From NCBI RefSeq assembly GCF_001411555.2, contig NC_049910.1, positions 35,751,250-35,815,249 on the forward strand: a stretch of DNA of 64,000 nt. The letters are read 5' to 3'. Made by a program: the position numbers and the translations under genes. How positions within the stretch are numbered: position 1 is the first letter of the stretch; every line of letters starts with the position of its first letter. This document shows, piece by piece, positions 11,531 through 23,499 of the stretch. Origin of the DNA: Juglans regia (taxonomy: Eukaryota; Streptophyta; Magnoliopsida; Fagales; Juglandaceae). The notes below the pieces were generated by a model. It saw only the letters and a program-made list of their open reading frames with translations, did not search any database and was not told the origin of the DNA.

Positions 11531-12155
11531 CAAGGTGCCCGGCGGCACTTTTGTGCAAGTGGATGACAACGTGGAGGGAGTTGACGACGTGGGGTGGCTC
11601 GTTGGTGGGGAAAATAATTCCCCTGTTTTCGTGTGGTGCAATCAGAGGCTTTTGTGTGATGACCAACGGTGGCTCCACTTGTGGGCTCATGGCTGGGTTA
11701 CGATGGTGGCACCATGAGTGGTTAAGAAGAAGGTTGGTAGTGAGGTTTGGGCAGGGTGGTTCCGTGCGGTGGACGCACACGGGATTGGGCTTTTGTGAAG
11801 TGGCTCTTGGTTGTTGGTCCCTTGTTGTACGATTTGTGTGCTTGGCATCTCGCTACCCGTGGTGGTGATCGTCCTCTGCTGGCCGTGGGTGGTGCACTAC
11901 AGAAGTGCACAGTGGGGGTGGGGGGGAGAACGATGTAGTTGTGGATGGAGGTGTGGAGAAGCTGTTGAGCTGCAGAGGAGTATGGGTCAACAGTAACATG
12001 GGCTGGCAACTTGTGGAGGTGTAGTAGGCTAGGCCTTGGGCAGTGGCAGGCGGCAGCTAACTGGAGGTGTTGCTTCACTGAAACTCAGGTGGCGGCAACC
12101 CTAACTTAGGTTGAAGATGATTTACGTGTAGGGTGTGTGTAAGTGAAGTGTGTAG

Positions 12156-12206
<51 letters not shown>

Positions 12207-12668
12207 GCTAAAAACCGTAGTGAAAAAGGAGATGTGCATGGCATGGGGTCTGATTCTTGGTTCTCATGGGCTTGGGCTTTTTGACTCATTCCAAAGTATT
12301 GAGCCCACATCTTGGATAGTGTATGGAATTATAAATGGGCTGGACTAGTTAGCGTGGTCCTAATCATCTCTTTGGTTTAACAGTATTTCCATGGGTCGGT
12401 TATTTAAACAACACTAATGGGCCTCAACTCAACTTCTACAATAATCCAACTTGTCACACAAATTTTTCGGCCCATAACTAAATAAAAAAAAATTCCACCT
12501 GATCCATAAAATATCAAAAGATTTTAACCTAATTATCAAGCCCAATAAAAAATTTAAACCCATGGCCTATCCCCAAAAATTAATCGTTAACCTCAAATGG
12601 ATTTTTCATACGTATAAACTCAAAACAAACTTTAGAATGCGGGTTTGGTGCTGGGTCTAGGTGTTACA
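11531..12668 (-). mobile_element. LTR-like block (minus), probably Gypsy-type
   Basis: Read on the minus strand the block opens with TGTAACACCTAGACCC (12668), a common start of plant Gypsy LTRs. It passes through GGGCC-rich sequence, then a (TA)n tract that could supply the TATA box (12164-12203), then the string TAGGGTTGCCGCCACC and a C-rich stretch down to about 11531, where the Copia scrap begins. Overlapping frames in the C-rich part (for example 11722-12078) are low-complexity and do not look like proteins. I found no matching LTR partner and no target duplication, so the class is uncertain. Confidence 0.4.
12164..12203. repeat. (TA)n microsatellite
   Basis: About 20 TA units inside the LTR-like block. 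Confidence 0.95.
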
Positions 12669-12789
12669 TTGGGCTTACTATAAATGAGTGGAAGATGATA
12701 ATTTAAACATTTTTGAGACTGTCAAGAATAGATAGGATTGATATTATTTGATTGGTTATCTGATTTTTTGAGTTAAAAGGCATTGAAGT

Positions 12790-13258
12790 CTATTTGGTGA
12801 AATAATGTAACACAATATGGGCACACAAAAAAATCACTAGAATCACTCAAAAACTAACACAAAACCAAGATAAAAAAAATAACACACAATCAGACACTAT
12901 AATTATCATCCTCATTTTTCATCTCTACACTCGATCAATAAACACAACATTAAGTTGGTTAAGTAAACATTCTGTCAAACACAATATGGCCACAAAAAAA
13001 ATCACTAGAATCACTCAAAAATTAACACAAAACCAAGATAAAAATAAATAAAAATAAATAACACTAAATCAGACACTATAATCATGATCCTCCCTTTTCA
13101 TCCCTAGACTCAATCAACAAACACAATATCCATTTGGTGAAGGAAACATTATGTCAAAACACAATATGGGCACAAAAAAAAAAAAAAAAATCACTAGAAT
13201 CACTAACACAAAACCAAGATAAAAAAATTTCACACAATCAGACTACAATCATTTGTCA
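12790..13258. repeat. Tandem repeat, three copies of about 170-180 bp
   Basis: The word ACACAATATGG recurs at 12810, 12979 and 13159. Each is followed by an A-run, ATCACTAGAATCAC, AACACAAAACCAAGATAAAA, a CACAATCAGAC-type word and, in copies 1 and 2, a CATC(T/C)CTA(C/G)ACTC(G/A)ATCAA segment. Copies 1 and 2 are full, and copy 3 ends early near 13258. Unit length varies through A-run and AAATA insertions. Confidence 0.88.
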
Positions 13259-13799
13259 CCAACGAAAAGTCCAGTGTATAAAAATTAGTCTAAACCATAG
13301 TAATTAGCTTACCCTGTCATTGTAATGGGTTACAACTACTAGGGGTTAAACCAGATGATGCTGGCACAGTTCCTCTACCTCAGATTTGGACTTACAAAGA
13401 GAGACAGGAGGAACCAAAATAGAGAGGAGCAAGATGAGGGGAAGGCTGTTTTAGTGGAGAGAAATTTTATCAAGAGGGGATGAAGAATGGGAAAATTTGT
13501 TGATGACTCCATTTCATTGCTTGACCTGGACATTACATCATGAGGCTGTTTCACTGTAATGGGTTGCTGAGAGGAGCTTCAGTGAGAGAGGGGCATGAGC
13601 TTCAACGAGAGGGGCAGCTGAACTTGAGATGTCGGGTGCCAGAGTAGGTGGAACTGGAACTCGAGTTGATCCCCTAGACTAGGTTCTCCAGGTCAGGTGT
13701 GTGGTGTAGATTAAGTGGACTGGATGTTAAGTAGATTTTCTACCAGGGCCGCTCTACTCTGGCTTCCATGGAGATGAAAATTTTCTGTTTACTTAAAAG
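13259..13799. other. Intergenic, no gene seen
   Basis: Mixed sequence with AG-rich stretches (GAGAGGGGCATGAGCTTCAA and similar) and no long frame or family match. It may be the flank of the LTR element that follows. Confidence 0.4.
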
Positions 13800-15847
13800 C
13801 ACCTCTACTCCAAAATTTTCTTTTAAGTTTTTGATGAAATATTTTATGAAAAATTTATGTTAAGTATGTTTACGTTATGATATGTTTCTTACTGAGTAAT
13901 CAACTCATTTTAGTTGTTTTATGTTTTTAAACCACCCCAGATCAGAATACTTATGAAGCTAAAGCTACAAGATGAGACTTAGTACAGGGCGTGACAGTGG
14001 CCTAGATCATCTACAGAGATTTTAAGTTAGGATCTTTACGGCATAGACTTTAAGAAATTTTAATAAATGCTTCCGCGCACACTCATTTATAATCTCAGTA
14101 TTTTTATTAAAGAATGATTTTATTTATTATGTGGAAGTTTTGTATTTGGCATTACTTTAAGATGAAAATTTTTAAGTCACTGTCAGTACTAGCACTCCAA
14201 CTCTCGAGAATTTTTAAAAGTGACTTTATTATTAACCGTGGAGAGCAGAGCATTATAGTTTGTATTAGAGCCCAAATTGAAAGATTCTGTAGACTTTTCA
14301 AAATAAAACAAAAGAACCATTTTTGCGAAAAAAAAAAATACAAGGAAAAAGGAATTTTGAAAATTTAAAGTGAAAAAAAAAATTAGGCCAAGGTCTCCTC
14401 AAGGCATGTCCTACTTTGTAGTAAGTATTTTTAACTTTTACTATTTATTGTGTTAATGAAAATTAAGAATGATAAGTTTTAGATACATGCATGTGAAAAT
14501 GCACCTACTACGTGTAAGAGTTTTAGCGCATAAGGTAAGGAAGTTTCTAAATATGAGGTTGTAAACCTTTGGTTTCAAGAATCATTATGCATCTTGTTTA
14601 TGAGGAAATAGTCATATTTTGTAGAGTTTTATTTGAAGAAATTAGGAATGAAGAGTTGTAAGATTTTGGACACGAACTTTGGTGAGACTTAGGTTACGAT
14701 TTATTGAGGTTATTATTTTAGGTGGAGAATTTTATTATTATTATTTCATGTGTAGAGTTTTATTTATGTAGAGATCATTAGTTACCATTGTATGTGGAGT
14801 TAACATAATTGTTAGGTGAATTTATCAATCTCATTGTTAAGGTTGATATTTGTTTAGGCTTGAATTGAATTTTGAGTGTATGATGGTTGACACGTAGCGT
14901 GCTAATGTGTGCACCTAAAGGATTAGTGAGGCATCAGACCAAAATATGAGACGATCGAAATTTTTTGAATATTAGGTTTGACCAAATGATTGAGGAGTAA
15001 GGAGACATGGAAAGCATGTGGCGGATAAGTATGTAAGTTATTTGAAGTCTAGCAAATTCTGAGGACGAAATTTTTATGAGGGGAGTTTGTAACGACCCAG
15101 CCCAATAATTCTAAGTTCGGAATATTGATCATCTTTATTTAGCTTAAATTATATTTAATGGGCCATATTGGATAAGTCCATGAACGATAAATTATTGAGC
15201 TTGATTGAGAATTTTAATTAGGTTTAATAATTAGGTTAAATCTCATTTATTATTTATTGAATAAGTTAAACTTCTTTTAGAATTTAAAGATTGGCCATTA
15301 AAAATTTATTTCAATTTAAAATCATCATTGATTGAAGTCCCCTATGCAGTCTCAATCACTGCAAATCCTACTTTGAATGAACTACTATCTTATGTTTTTA
15401 AATTCAAACTTTCTTCTTGAATTATCACGATTAATTCCAACTCGAACTTGAACTCGTTGGCACCCTCTCCCAAATCTCTTTATAAATATTTCCCTTCCGT
15501 GTGTTATTTTGAAAAAAAAAAAATCATAAACCTCCGTAAGTGCAATGGTTGAACCCAAAATACCCAATCCACGACCGCGCATGTCCCACATTGCCTCATT
15601 CCTCTCACAACATCCCTCACATTTTCTCTCTCCTTCTAGTTTACGTGATCGATTTCAAGCTGGGAATATTGGATTAACGCTGCAAGGTAGGCAACTTGAT
15701 CATAAATTAGGATTAACATACATTAGCTAGTAGTAGCACTCTAGCTCTTGAGAATTTTTGAAGTCATGGCCGTCAGTAGTAGCACTCCAGCTCTTGAGAA
15801 TTTTTAAAATTGACATTATTATTAACCGTGGGGAGTATGGTGTTACA
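13800..15847 (+). mobile_element. Short non-coding LTR retrotransposon, Gypsy-type LTRs, partly deleted
   Basis: The 3' LTR runs 15088-15847, from TGTAACGACCCAG to GGTGTTACA. It is preceded by the purine-rich tract GAGGGGAG and by ATTCTGAGGACGAAATTTTT, typical of the end of a Gypsy internal region. A 5' LTR remnant ends near 14258 (ACCGTGGAGAGCAGAGCATT) and is followed by TTTGTATTAGAGCCC, a worn Met-tRNA primer-binding site. The internal part (about 14259-15087) has no credible pol frames. The LTRs match different parts of the 1458-bp solo LTR at 39283-40740. The 3' LTR lacks its centre, and a 45-bp segment ending in TCTTGAGAATTTTT is duplicated there. No target duplication was found. Confidence 0.7.
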
Positions 15848-15938
15848 AAAGTAGAAGATAAGAAATGAACAAAAAGAAAAAGAGCAATTCAACTATCACC
15901 AACCAAATCGAGTTGGCTCTCATACTAAAGGGGCGGAT

Positions 15939-15940
<2 letters not shown>

Positions 15941-15984
<44 letters not shown>
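15941..15984. repeat. (TA)n microsatellite
   Basis: About 22 TA units directly downstream of the LTR element. Confidence 0.95.
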
Positions 15985-15987
<3 letters not shown>

Positions 15988-16776
15988 GTCAAAATAAGGG
16001 TCAATTATGAAGATATATATACCATAATAGAGACATGAAATTAACTATGAGAGAGTATAGAGACTAGAGAGCTTTCGGTAATTTATCTCATGAAGATCAG
16101 AAAACAAATAATATTAATTGCCATCTGTGGAATATTACTTGGCATTAGATCCCGTCAAAATAACTCACCTTGCCGATCGAGCAACTCCTCCCAAGGATGC
16201 ATGACGGGCCGAGCAAGCACGTACCTTGTGGCTTGTCCCCCGCGCCTGCTTATTATCGGGCAAGGAGGGGCGAGCAAGTGCATGCCTCACCTCCCTCTTG
16301 TGTATATTATATGTTTTGTTTTGCATTTAAGGATCAACATTAACGTTCGTCGAGTCCAAAATTATTGATATATTTTTTTTGTTGCATGCGCTAAATTAAT
16401 CCTGTATTTTAGTGTTTTCATTTCATTTTCGTTTTCATTTTCACTTAATTATTAGCTAATACTTTTCGGTGCTAGCTTGGGCTAAAAGTCATGCTCATTA
16501 TTGACTTTTAGGTAATTGTTTTTTTACTACTTGTTACATCGAGTCATTGGAAGTGATGTTGAGATCAAGCTAGCAGTTGAGCACTTTGCTAATTGGCCGT
16601 AGTATTGCCACACACACACACACATATATTACACAAAATATATACCTATATAGCAACATTTATAGCTTCATCGGCCTGTTGATGCATGCCATCATTTCCC
16701 TCTAATATTCTTAATTAGAAGATTGCACTATTCAAATCTATTTAAAAAAAAAAACAGACTTGTGAGGAAAACTTAT

Positions 16777-16819
<43 letters not shown>

Positions 16820-16886
16820 TTGTCTCCTAGAGCAAACGATCGATAGCATCTTCACGATCCGTTCTCTTGCTTCATGATCAGGAGTA
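15985..16886. other. Intergenic 3' of the dioxygenase gene
   Basis: No gene supported. A GC-richer patch at 16160-16300 yields a short open frame without homology signals. A (CA)n tract lies at about 16612-16623 and an (AT)n tract at 16790-16816. The last part should contain the 3' UTR of the minus-strand dioxygenase gene. Confidence 0.5.
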
Positions 16887-18634
16887 CTAATTCACAGAGC
16901 TTAAAAATTGCAGCACTGCCTCAGAATTGGCATATCTAGACAAGAAGTTTCTTTGAAATTCTTTAAATCTCATGGATCTGAACAATGGGGGATTGCATGC
17001 ATTTGTCAGAGCCTTTTCAGGTTCAATAATGATATCATTACAAGGATAAATGAAGAAGGCAACGGATGTTCGAGCAAGACTTGAATTTGTGACTGCTCGA
17101 TGTTCTGCACCTTTAAGCTTCCCATTGCTTATAATCTACAGCTCAGAGTGAACATTTTCATGCAAATTAATTAAAGCCTTTTACCAAGAAGATTATTATA
17201 ACAAGCTAATTAATACGAGGCTAGCTTATTATATTAAGCAGTGCTACTATATATAAGACAGTGGCAACACACACTACTAAACATATATCCGCGCGAAATA
17301 AATAAAAAATAATAAAAATAAAAAGGAGAAAAACTATCGCCAAGAAGTACTCATGAACGCAAAAAAAAAAAAAAAAGAATAACATAATGATCAGGAGATC
17401 AAGACATACCTGTAACACAAGGCCTACGTTAAATACGAAGGCATGAGGAAGAGGTTCAACAGCAATCCATTCACCATCTTTGAAGACTTGAAGCCCATTT
17501 TCTTCTTGGAGCAATATGGTAATGAGGCTAGGGTCTATGTGGCTGATTAATCCTAAGGTCAAACTTGGGTCTGGACATGGAGGATAGTGATTCACCAACA
17601 GTACAGGATTCCCACTAAGTCCAGTACTGCTGAAATAACTAGCACCAAGTCCTAATCCTTCAGAAAGCAGCTCCAAAACTCTCCCCCCCAGCTTTCTCAA
17701 TTCTACTACATACTTCCCGACAGCATCCCTTCATGTGTATTAATTGCCAATAGCAAAATGATCAGTTTAATTAGGTATAATTGTAAAAAAAAAAAAAAAA
17801 AAACAAAGTCATTAATTGCATGCAGACAGCTTTTAATTGCATGATCAATTAATGATACTGCTTCTTTTATATATAACCTGTATCTAGTTGGCTTTGCAGG
17901 CCAAAATTTCATGTGTTCCTCCAAAGGATCATGACAAGGGTGTGTAAGTACATCCCTCCACACGTGAACATCCTCAGTCGTGTAATTTTTACTGCTTCTA
18001 TAGAAACTGCAGTTTCTACTGGGGTCCTTGGAGCCTTGACTTCTCTTGTCCTTCTCAGGCATGGCATGGAATTCTTTGAAAACAGCCATTGCTTCATCCA
18101 TTAATACTTTGGGAACTCCGTGATTGATGGCCTGATTAACACATTTTTGGACAGGAAATGTAAACTTTACATGATAAAGATATCGAAACATGCATATATA
18201 AAAATGACTACTATTCATTCTTCGATCATTATATCTTTCTTTTCTTTTCTTTTTCCAATTTCATCAGTTCATTGATGAAGACTAGGTTCATATATCCTCG
18301 AATCAGTTGTAGATCAGTTCTGTAACTCTTGAGATACATGATGCAAGGAGTTAAAAAATGCTAAAAGATGCTAATAGAAGATAAAAGTAAAAAATAAATA
18401 AATAAAGGGAGAGAAAACAATGGGTTCAGTTTGCACCTGGAAAAATCCAAAGTCCTTGGTAGCTTTCATAATATTCAGAATGATTTGGGTTTCATCATGA
18501 CCCTCAAGATCAACAACTGGAATTGTTTTGCACGAACTAAGAACGAGCTTCCCTGGTCTTTCTTCTGGTGGGCGTACATAAGAGTCAGGTACGAACTGAA
18601 CGTTTGGCCAGCTTGAAACATGTTCGTGATCCAT
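16887..18634 (-). CDS. 2-oxoglutarate/Fe(II)-dependent dioxygenase (DOXC class), four exons
   Basis: Exons on the minus strand are 18634-18437, 18131-17878, 17728-17410 and 17135-16887. The introns (305, 149 and 274 bp) all start GT and end AG, and phases agree. The spliced frame is 1020 bp, encoding 339 aa, the usual length for plant 2-oxoglutarate dioxygenases. The N-terminal DIOX_N part has IPVVDL (38-43) and FGFFQAINHGVP across the first splice. The catalytic jelly roll has NHYPPC (197-202), the iron ligands H214-x-D216 (SHIDP) and H269 (GAEHRAV), and the 2-oxoglutarate-binding R279-T-S281. All key residues are present, so it should be active: a soluble enzyme coupling oxidation of a small molecule to 2-oxoglutarate decarboxylation. 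By remembered similarity it is closest to hyoscyamine 6-dioxygenase-like and flavonol-synthase-like enzymes. The substrate cannot be read from sequence. Confidence 0.92.
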
Positions 18635-18787
18635 GGTTTTTGAATCTTGCTCCCTTGGAATAGCAGAAGAGAGTTGCTTTAATGGTAATGTGAAGCGAGG
18701 ATCGAAGGTTCATAAATGGTTGAACATGGGCGCTACTCATTAATAAAACGATTGCAAGTTTTAGTTTTCATGAAGCCATCTGCATTT

Positions 18788-18796
18788 AAATATATA
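18788..18796 (-). promoter_or_regulatory. Possible TATA box of the dioxygenase gene
   Basis: The minus strand reads TATATATTT about 155 bp upstream of the start codon at 18634. That would leave a 5' UTR of roughly 120 bases. No other TATA-like element lies closer. Position only, no transcript evidence. Confidence 0.45.
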
Positions 18797-20886
18797 GACA
18801 GTGGCAACACTACTATGGATCGAAGACGTAGTACTAATTTTCTTGAAGAAATTAGGCTTTAGTTTTCTGGGTAGAATAGATCATGACTATACTCTCGAAA
18901 CAGAAGACATGCTAAAAAACTCTTGTTTCATTTCAGGAACGTCAAAAGGATTTACCAAAAGTCTGTATTATATATTCTACGTACGTATATATATATATAA
19001 GAAGATATTATATATTGAATTGATTGAAGAAGAATACCGACAATCATCGGCACTGGTTTTATTAGTGATTTTAGCTAGGGAAGATTCAAACGCTATGACA
19101 TGGACCCACGCACATAGAGTAGTGATTAAAGCACTTTCCCCAACCTTTAAACAAGATTATTACATTCAGAATTATGCCCCACATGAAATGGTGCTTTCAG
19201 ACAAAGATCATGCGTCACTTTAGAACTCAGAGACAACGCGCGTGCATGGTTCTTCAACTGATCATCAAACCACACAATAAGTACATGAGCTGCCAATAGA
19301 AAATATCCCAGCCAAGCGGCCAAAGGCACATTCAACCAGAAAACTGAGATCACAGAGGTCAAGTACGGCCATAACAACGCAAAGAGAATATATATTCCAA
19401 TAGAGAGCCGCCCACATGCAGCCAGCAGGCGCGCAGTGTATAATTAGAAATTGACATTTTCACTCAAATAGCAAGCCATACACAATACCGTCGCGTACGA
19501 TTAATTAATTAGTGTCACTAATTAATTAATTGTACGTTAACATGCAGCAAGTCAAAGATCAATATTGAATTGAATTGAAGCATTAATAAGTAATAGTTGA
19601 GTTTTCATTAATTAATTGTACAGCTTGCAAAGTCAACTCTATACAGGCGCTTAATTATAATTAATTTTCATATTATTTGAATAAAATAACCCAGAAAAAA
19701 AATTTAATTTATAAAAAAGCAATACGTACAGCAATATTCTTCAATATATTGATCAAAGATTAATTGTCTCCCAGAGAACTTACTGTTTCTTAATTTTATG
19801 AGGACATGATCATCATGATATTCTTGCCAAAGACATATATATATATATAAATTATATTATATACTCTGTCTGATCTTCTTTGCGTTTGATCAGTAGGGCA
19901 TGTGGATTGCTAATTTTTACAAGAGGCAAGCTTTCGATAATTACGTACTGTACGTTATTTTTTCCCGGCGAGAAAATGGTCGATCAACGGGCCGGGGCCG
20001 TAAGTGCATGTTCTTTAATTACCATTTTAGCGACGGGTTAATGTTATCAATGTAGCTTTCGACTAATATATATGTCTAAACCTAGTTCGCTTTGTAGATT
20101 AGCATGCAGCAGCAAGCCCAGCTAGGGATCGATGAGAATTAATTTGCAAACCGGTTCATCATCTTGCATTATTAATGTTCCCTAGTACTCAATCAGATCA
20201 GGAATTAAGATCAGCTCAACGGTACTTCTATATATGCAGAAGAATATCATGTATAATCTATATGGTTGCATGCAGGTATTGGAATTGCAAAACATCAGAA
20301 CCAAAACGTACGTTAACGTTCAACACAACGGCTTAAATTTGCAAAATACAACAGCCTCATGATCAGATGCAAGCTTAAGCACTAGTACTACACCAAACTA
20401 AAAAAGTACTAGAACCAACTAATTCAAGGAAAATTAGGGAAAAACAAATACCCAAATTATAAGCTAGTTAGCATATATGAAATTACGTACCGGCCTTACG
20501 TTGTTAATAATTAGGACATCATGAGTAATACTTGTGTATGTCGTACGTTGCCTGCCTCAAACTTATACAAGCTAAAATGGAGGTGGCCTGCTGCAGTAGG
20601 CCGGAGATCATATATTTTGTCAAGGACAGTGTTTTTCCCTTGTTTTCTGCTCTTGATCACTAGTTAATTATCTCGTTGCCTAACCCAAACACACGTATTA
20701 ATATACAGAGGCCAGATTGGGAAAAAAAATATGGAAGAAGATATTTTGTTTGGAGGTGTCATAACCATATATAACATCATGATGTATATATGGGCATCGA
20801 TCATAATTATTGCACATATATGTCACGTCGCACGTACGTACGCATCATGATGGCCGGGTTCATTTTCTGCTTGCATGTTGATAGAT
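18797..20886. other. Intergenic, no gene supported
   Basis: A 140-codon frame on the plus strand (18801-19223) and a hydrophobic 76-codon frame on the minus strand (19147-19377) overlap each other. Neither has a recognisable domain or codon signal, so I do not call them. The rest is AT-rich sequence with many TTAATTAA and GCATGC words, as in plant intergenic DNA. Confidence 0.5.
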
Positions 20887-21080
20887 GTTTAAACAGTAAG
20901 ATGATAGGATAAAATTTTAGATAAAAATTAAAAGTTAAATAAAATATTATTAAAATATTATTTTTTAATATTATTATTATTTTAAAATTTAAAAAAGTTA
21001 AATTAATTATTATATTTTATGTGAAAATTTTGATAAAATTATAAAAAATAGATGAGATGAGACCGTTTTTATATCCACAC
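20887..21080. mobile_element. AT-rich MITE-like repeat, family M1, copy 1
   Basis: It starts GTTTAAACAGTAAGATGATA and ends near TTTTTATATCCACACC. The shared core is TAAATAAAATATTATTAAAA, then ATTATTATTATTTTAAAATT, TTATTATATTTTATGTGAAA and a GATGAGATGAG word near the end. The same core recurs at about 33605, 35115, 42606 and 44400, in both orientations. Confidence 0.6.
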
Positions 21081-21370
21081 CAACCTTAAAGTGTAAGAGT
21101 AATCGATCTATACAACATATAATTTTATAATAGATGTTGAAAAATAAAGATATTTTTAAAAAATGATTGTTATTTTATAAAGCACTATTTTATAAAGTAA
21201 TTCTTCTTTTTAAAATACTATTATGTAAAGTATTATAAAAAGTAAGGTATATAATTTATTATTTGTCAACTGCAATATATAATTAAGTAAGCATGTATTA
21301 ATCCAGCTAGCTAGCTAGCCACGCTACCCAAATATAGGATCAGTATATACGGATCATCTGCACATATATA

Positions 21371-21862
21371 TCTCTCAATATATATAAAAAGCCTATGAAA
21401 CGAAATTTTCTTATTTTAACAGAAATTTCTTGTTTTAACGGAATATACTGGTTTTCATTAACTTTCCATCCGTTTGTAATAATTACAGAACACATGGATA
21501 CAATTATATTTTCCTTTACATTCTGTTTATGGCTACTTTTATAGATTTTATTGATTTCTATTCCACTATTAATATCTTTAAATATGCTTTATTAGCATAT
21601 TTATTATAATAATAATCATGGATTTAATTTCTAATTTAAAAATACGTTATAATAGGAAAACAGATTTATGTAGATTTGTCTTTTCGTATTCATTATAGTA
21701 GAAAAGTATTATAATAATTTACAAATAGCCTATCTTTCAATAGCTTTTAAGATATATATTAGTAATAAAATAATAAGATATATGTACTTTATTTTTATTT
21801 TAATAAAATATATTAGTGCTTTAAACTGCGCATACGTGTCTCAGACACATAACATCTTACTA

Positions 21863-21863
<1 letters not shown>
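21371..21863 (+). mobile_element. Short non-autonomous Helitron
   Basis: The segment begins TCTCTCAATATATATAAAAA after an A (21370) and ends CTAG before a T (21864), fitting Helitron insertion between A and T with TC...CTRR termini. The perfect hairpin GTGTCTCAGACAC (21836-21848) lies 11 bases before the terminal CTAG, as the 3' Helitron signature requires. There is no coding sequence in the 493 bp and no terminal inverted repeat or target duplication. All diagnostic features are visible, though termini alone can arise by chance in AT-rich DNA. Confidence 0.7.

Positions 21864-21864
<1 letters not shown>

Positions 21865-21899
<35 letters not shown>
21865..21899. repeat. (TA)n microsatellite
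   Basis: About 17 AT units starting directly at the Helitron 3' boundary. Confidence 0.95.
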
Positions 21900-21904
<5 letters not shown>

Positions 21905-23462
21905 GCCTAATTTGCTTGTACTGAAAGCTCTATATATTTTTTCTTTTCATGAACATGAGCTCATTATATTGATAGATATTTTATTTTTATTAGTACTTGC
22001 AAATAATTATGCGCCATTTGATACGGCCAGTTAGGTTTAAATATTTCCAGAAAGCTAGATGATCTGTTGACACGAACAAATTGACTCGTAATGACAACTG
22101 TTTGTCCGTCATGATAATTGTGATCTCCATTAATATAAATATTATATATGATCTTCAATTAGCTAGTCTAAGCCTAATAATTTGATGCGCCGGCTGGCTA
22201 GGCTAGGCTAGGCTAGGTAATTAATTAAAGCCTTTCATAGATCATGAAGTTTCGGTACTTTTTTTTCATTGTAAAACGCACTTTTCTATAAAATTTTAGG
22301 GTTTAAAATGTATTTTACAGTTATATATATCCCTATCTTAAAAGTGGCTATTTGATATGAACAAGAAACACTTTCTTTTCTCATTTTTTCCATTTAAGCC
22401 AGATCTTGCTTGGTCTTATTATATTTTTATCCCTTTAGTTTTGAAAAATTTCAGACTACACATAAATCCTCTCTCTCTCTCTCTTTGTTGGCTTTCTCCC
22501 TCCCGAGTTCTCTCTCTTGACTAAGACCCTCTTTCTCTTCTCTCTCTCCACCTCACGTTGGTTGTCGCCATCAACAATGGTAGAGTAGGCTGGACAACAG
22601 CCATCCTTCAAGCAGCATCAACTCTCTCTTGATCTCTCCTGTGTTTCTCTGTCCTAGCCACTGTGTAGTCATAGCAAGGAAGGCCCATCGAGCTGCCTAC
22701 CGCCATCTAGGGCAGATTCAGCCTTGGTTCCGTCTCGAACCACCACAGACAGTGCCCACGTCACCCACACATTGAGCTCTACCGTGAGATCTAGCCCCCA
22801 ATGCCCTTCTCTTTCCCTCTCTATTTCTTCGTTTCTCCAATCTCTCGTGCCCAGCATCAAGTCCAGCTCCGATGCTACCCATGCCACCAACAATGGTAGT
22901 TGTACATTGTGCAATGCTTAGTTGTTAAAATTTTGGTTATGCGTTCTTTGAGTGTGGTGGTAGTATTTATTGTGGTGAGCCGTGGCAGTGACGCTATTTA
23001 AGTTTTATGCAAATCCAGTCAACTACTGGGTGGCAAGCATCATTCATAGCAACCTTGATTTTCATGAATTGTAGGATAGAGAAGCGCTGAAAGCCTGCTA
23101 CAATGCAACTATTTCTATTTTTCTCTTCCTCACCTTTACATTCTTATAGAATTTTTTAATATCAATTATAACTGCTCAAGTCTCATAATCACATTGCAAT
23201 GCCCTGTTACTTAAGCGAATACCCTGAATAGTTGATTGTTGGCCAAACAATTCTAAAATGCAAACTTAGTTTAAATCTTGTGCTTGAGTTTTGTGAGAAT
23301 GGTTTAAGCACCTTGGAAGAAAGATATTTTTTTTTTTTGGTAAGAGTAGAAATATATATGGTCTATAGGAGGGGTAGGGGAGATCAATATATTTTGTCTC
23401 TGATATACTTCTCTTATTATAAGGTCACAAACTACTGGTTTTTGTGTATGGTTCATATATTT

Positions 23463-23499
<37 letters not shown>

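Noticed and set aside
11722..12078. 118-codon minus frame rich in His, Pro and Ser, plus several overlapping frames at 11428-11996
   Set aside because: Overlapping frames in a C-rich/G-rich strand-biased stretch, explained as LTR-like sequence. No recognisable protein.
18801..19223. 140-codon plus-strand frame upstream of the dioxygenase gene
   Set aside because: No domain, overlaps a hydrophobic frame on the other strand and the dioxygenase promoter. Composition is that of intergenic DNA.
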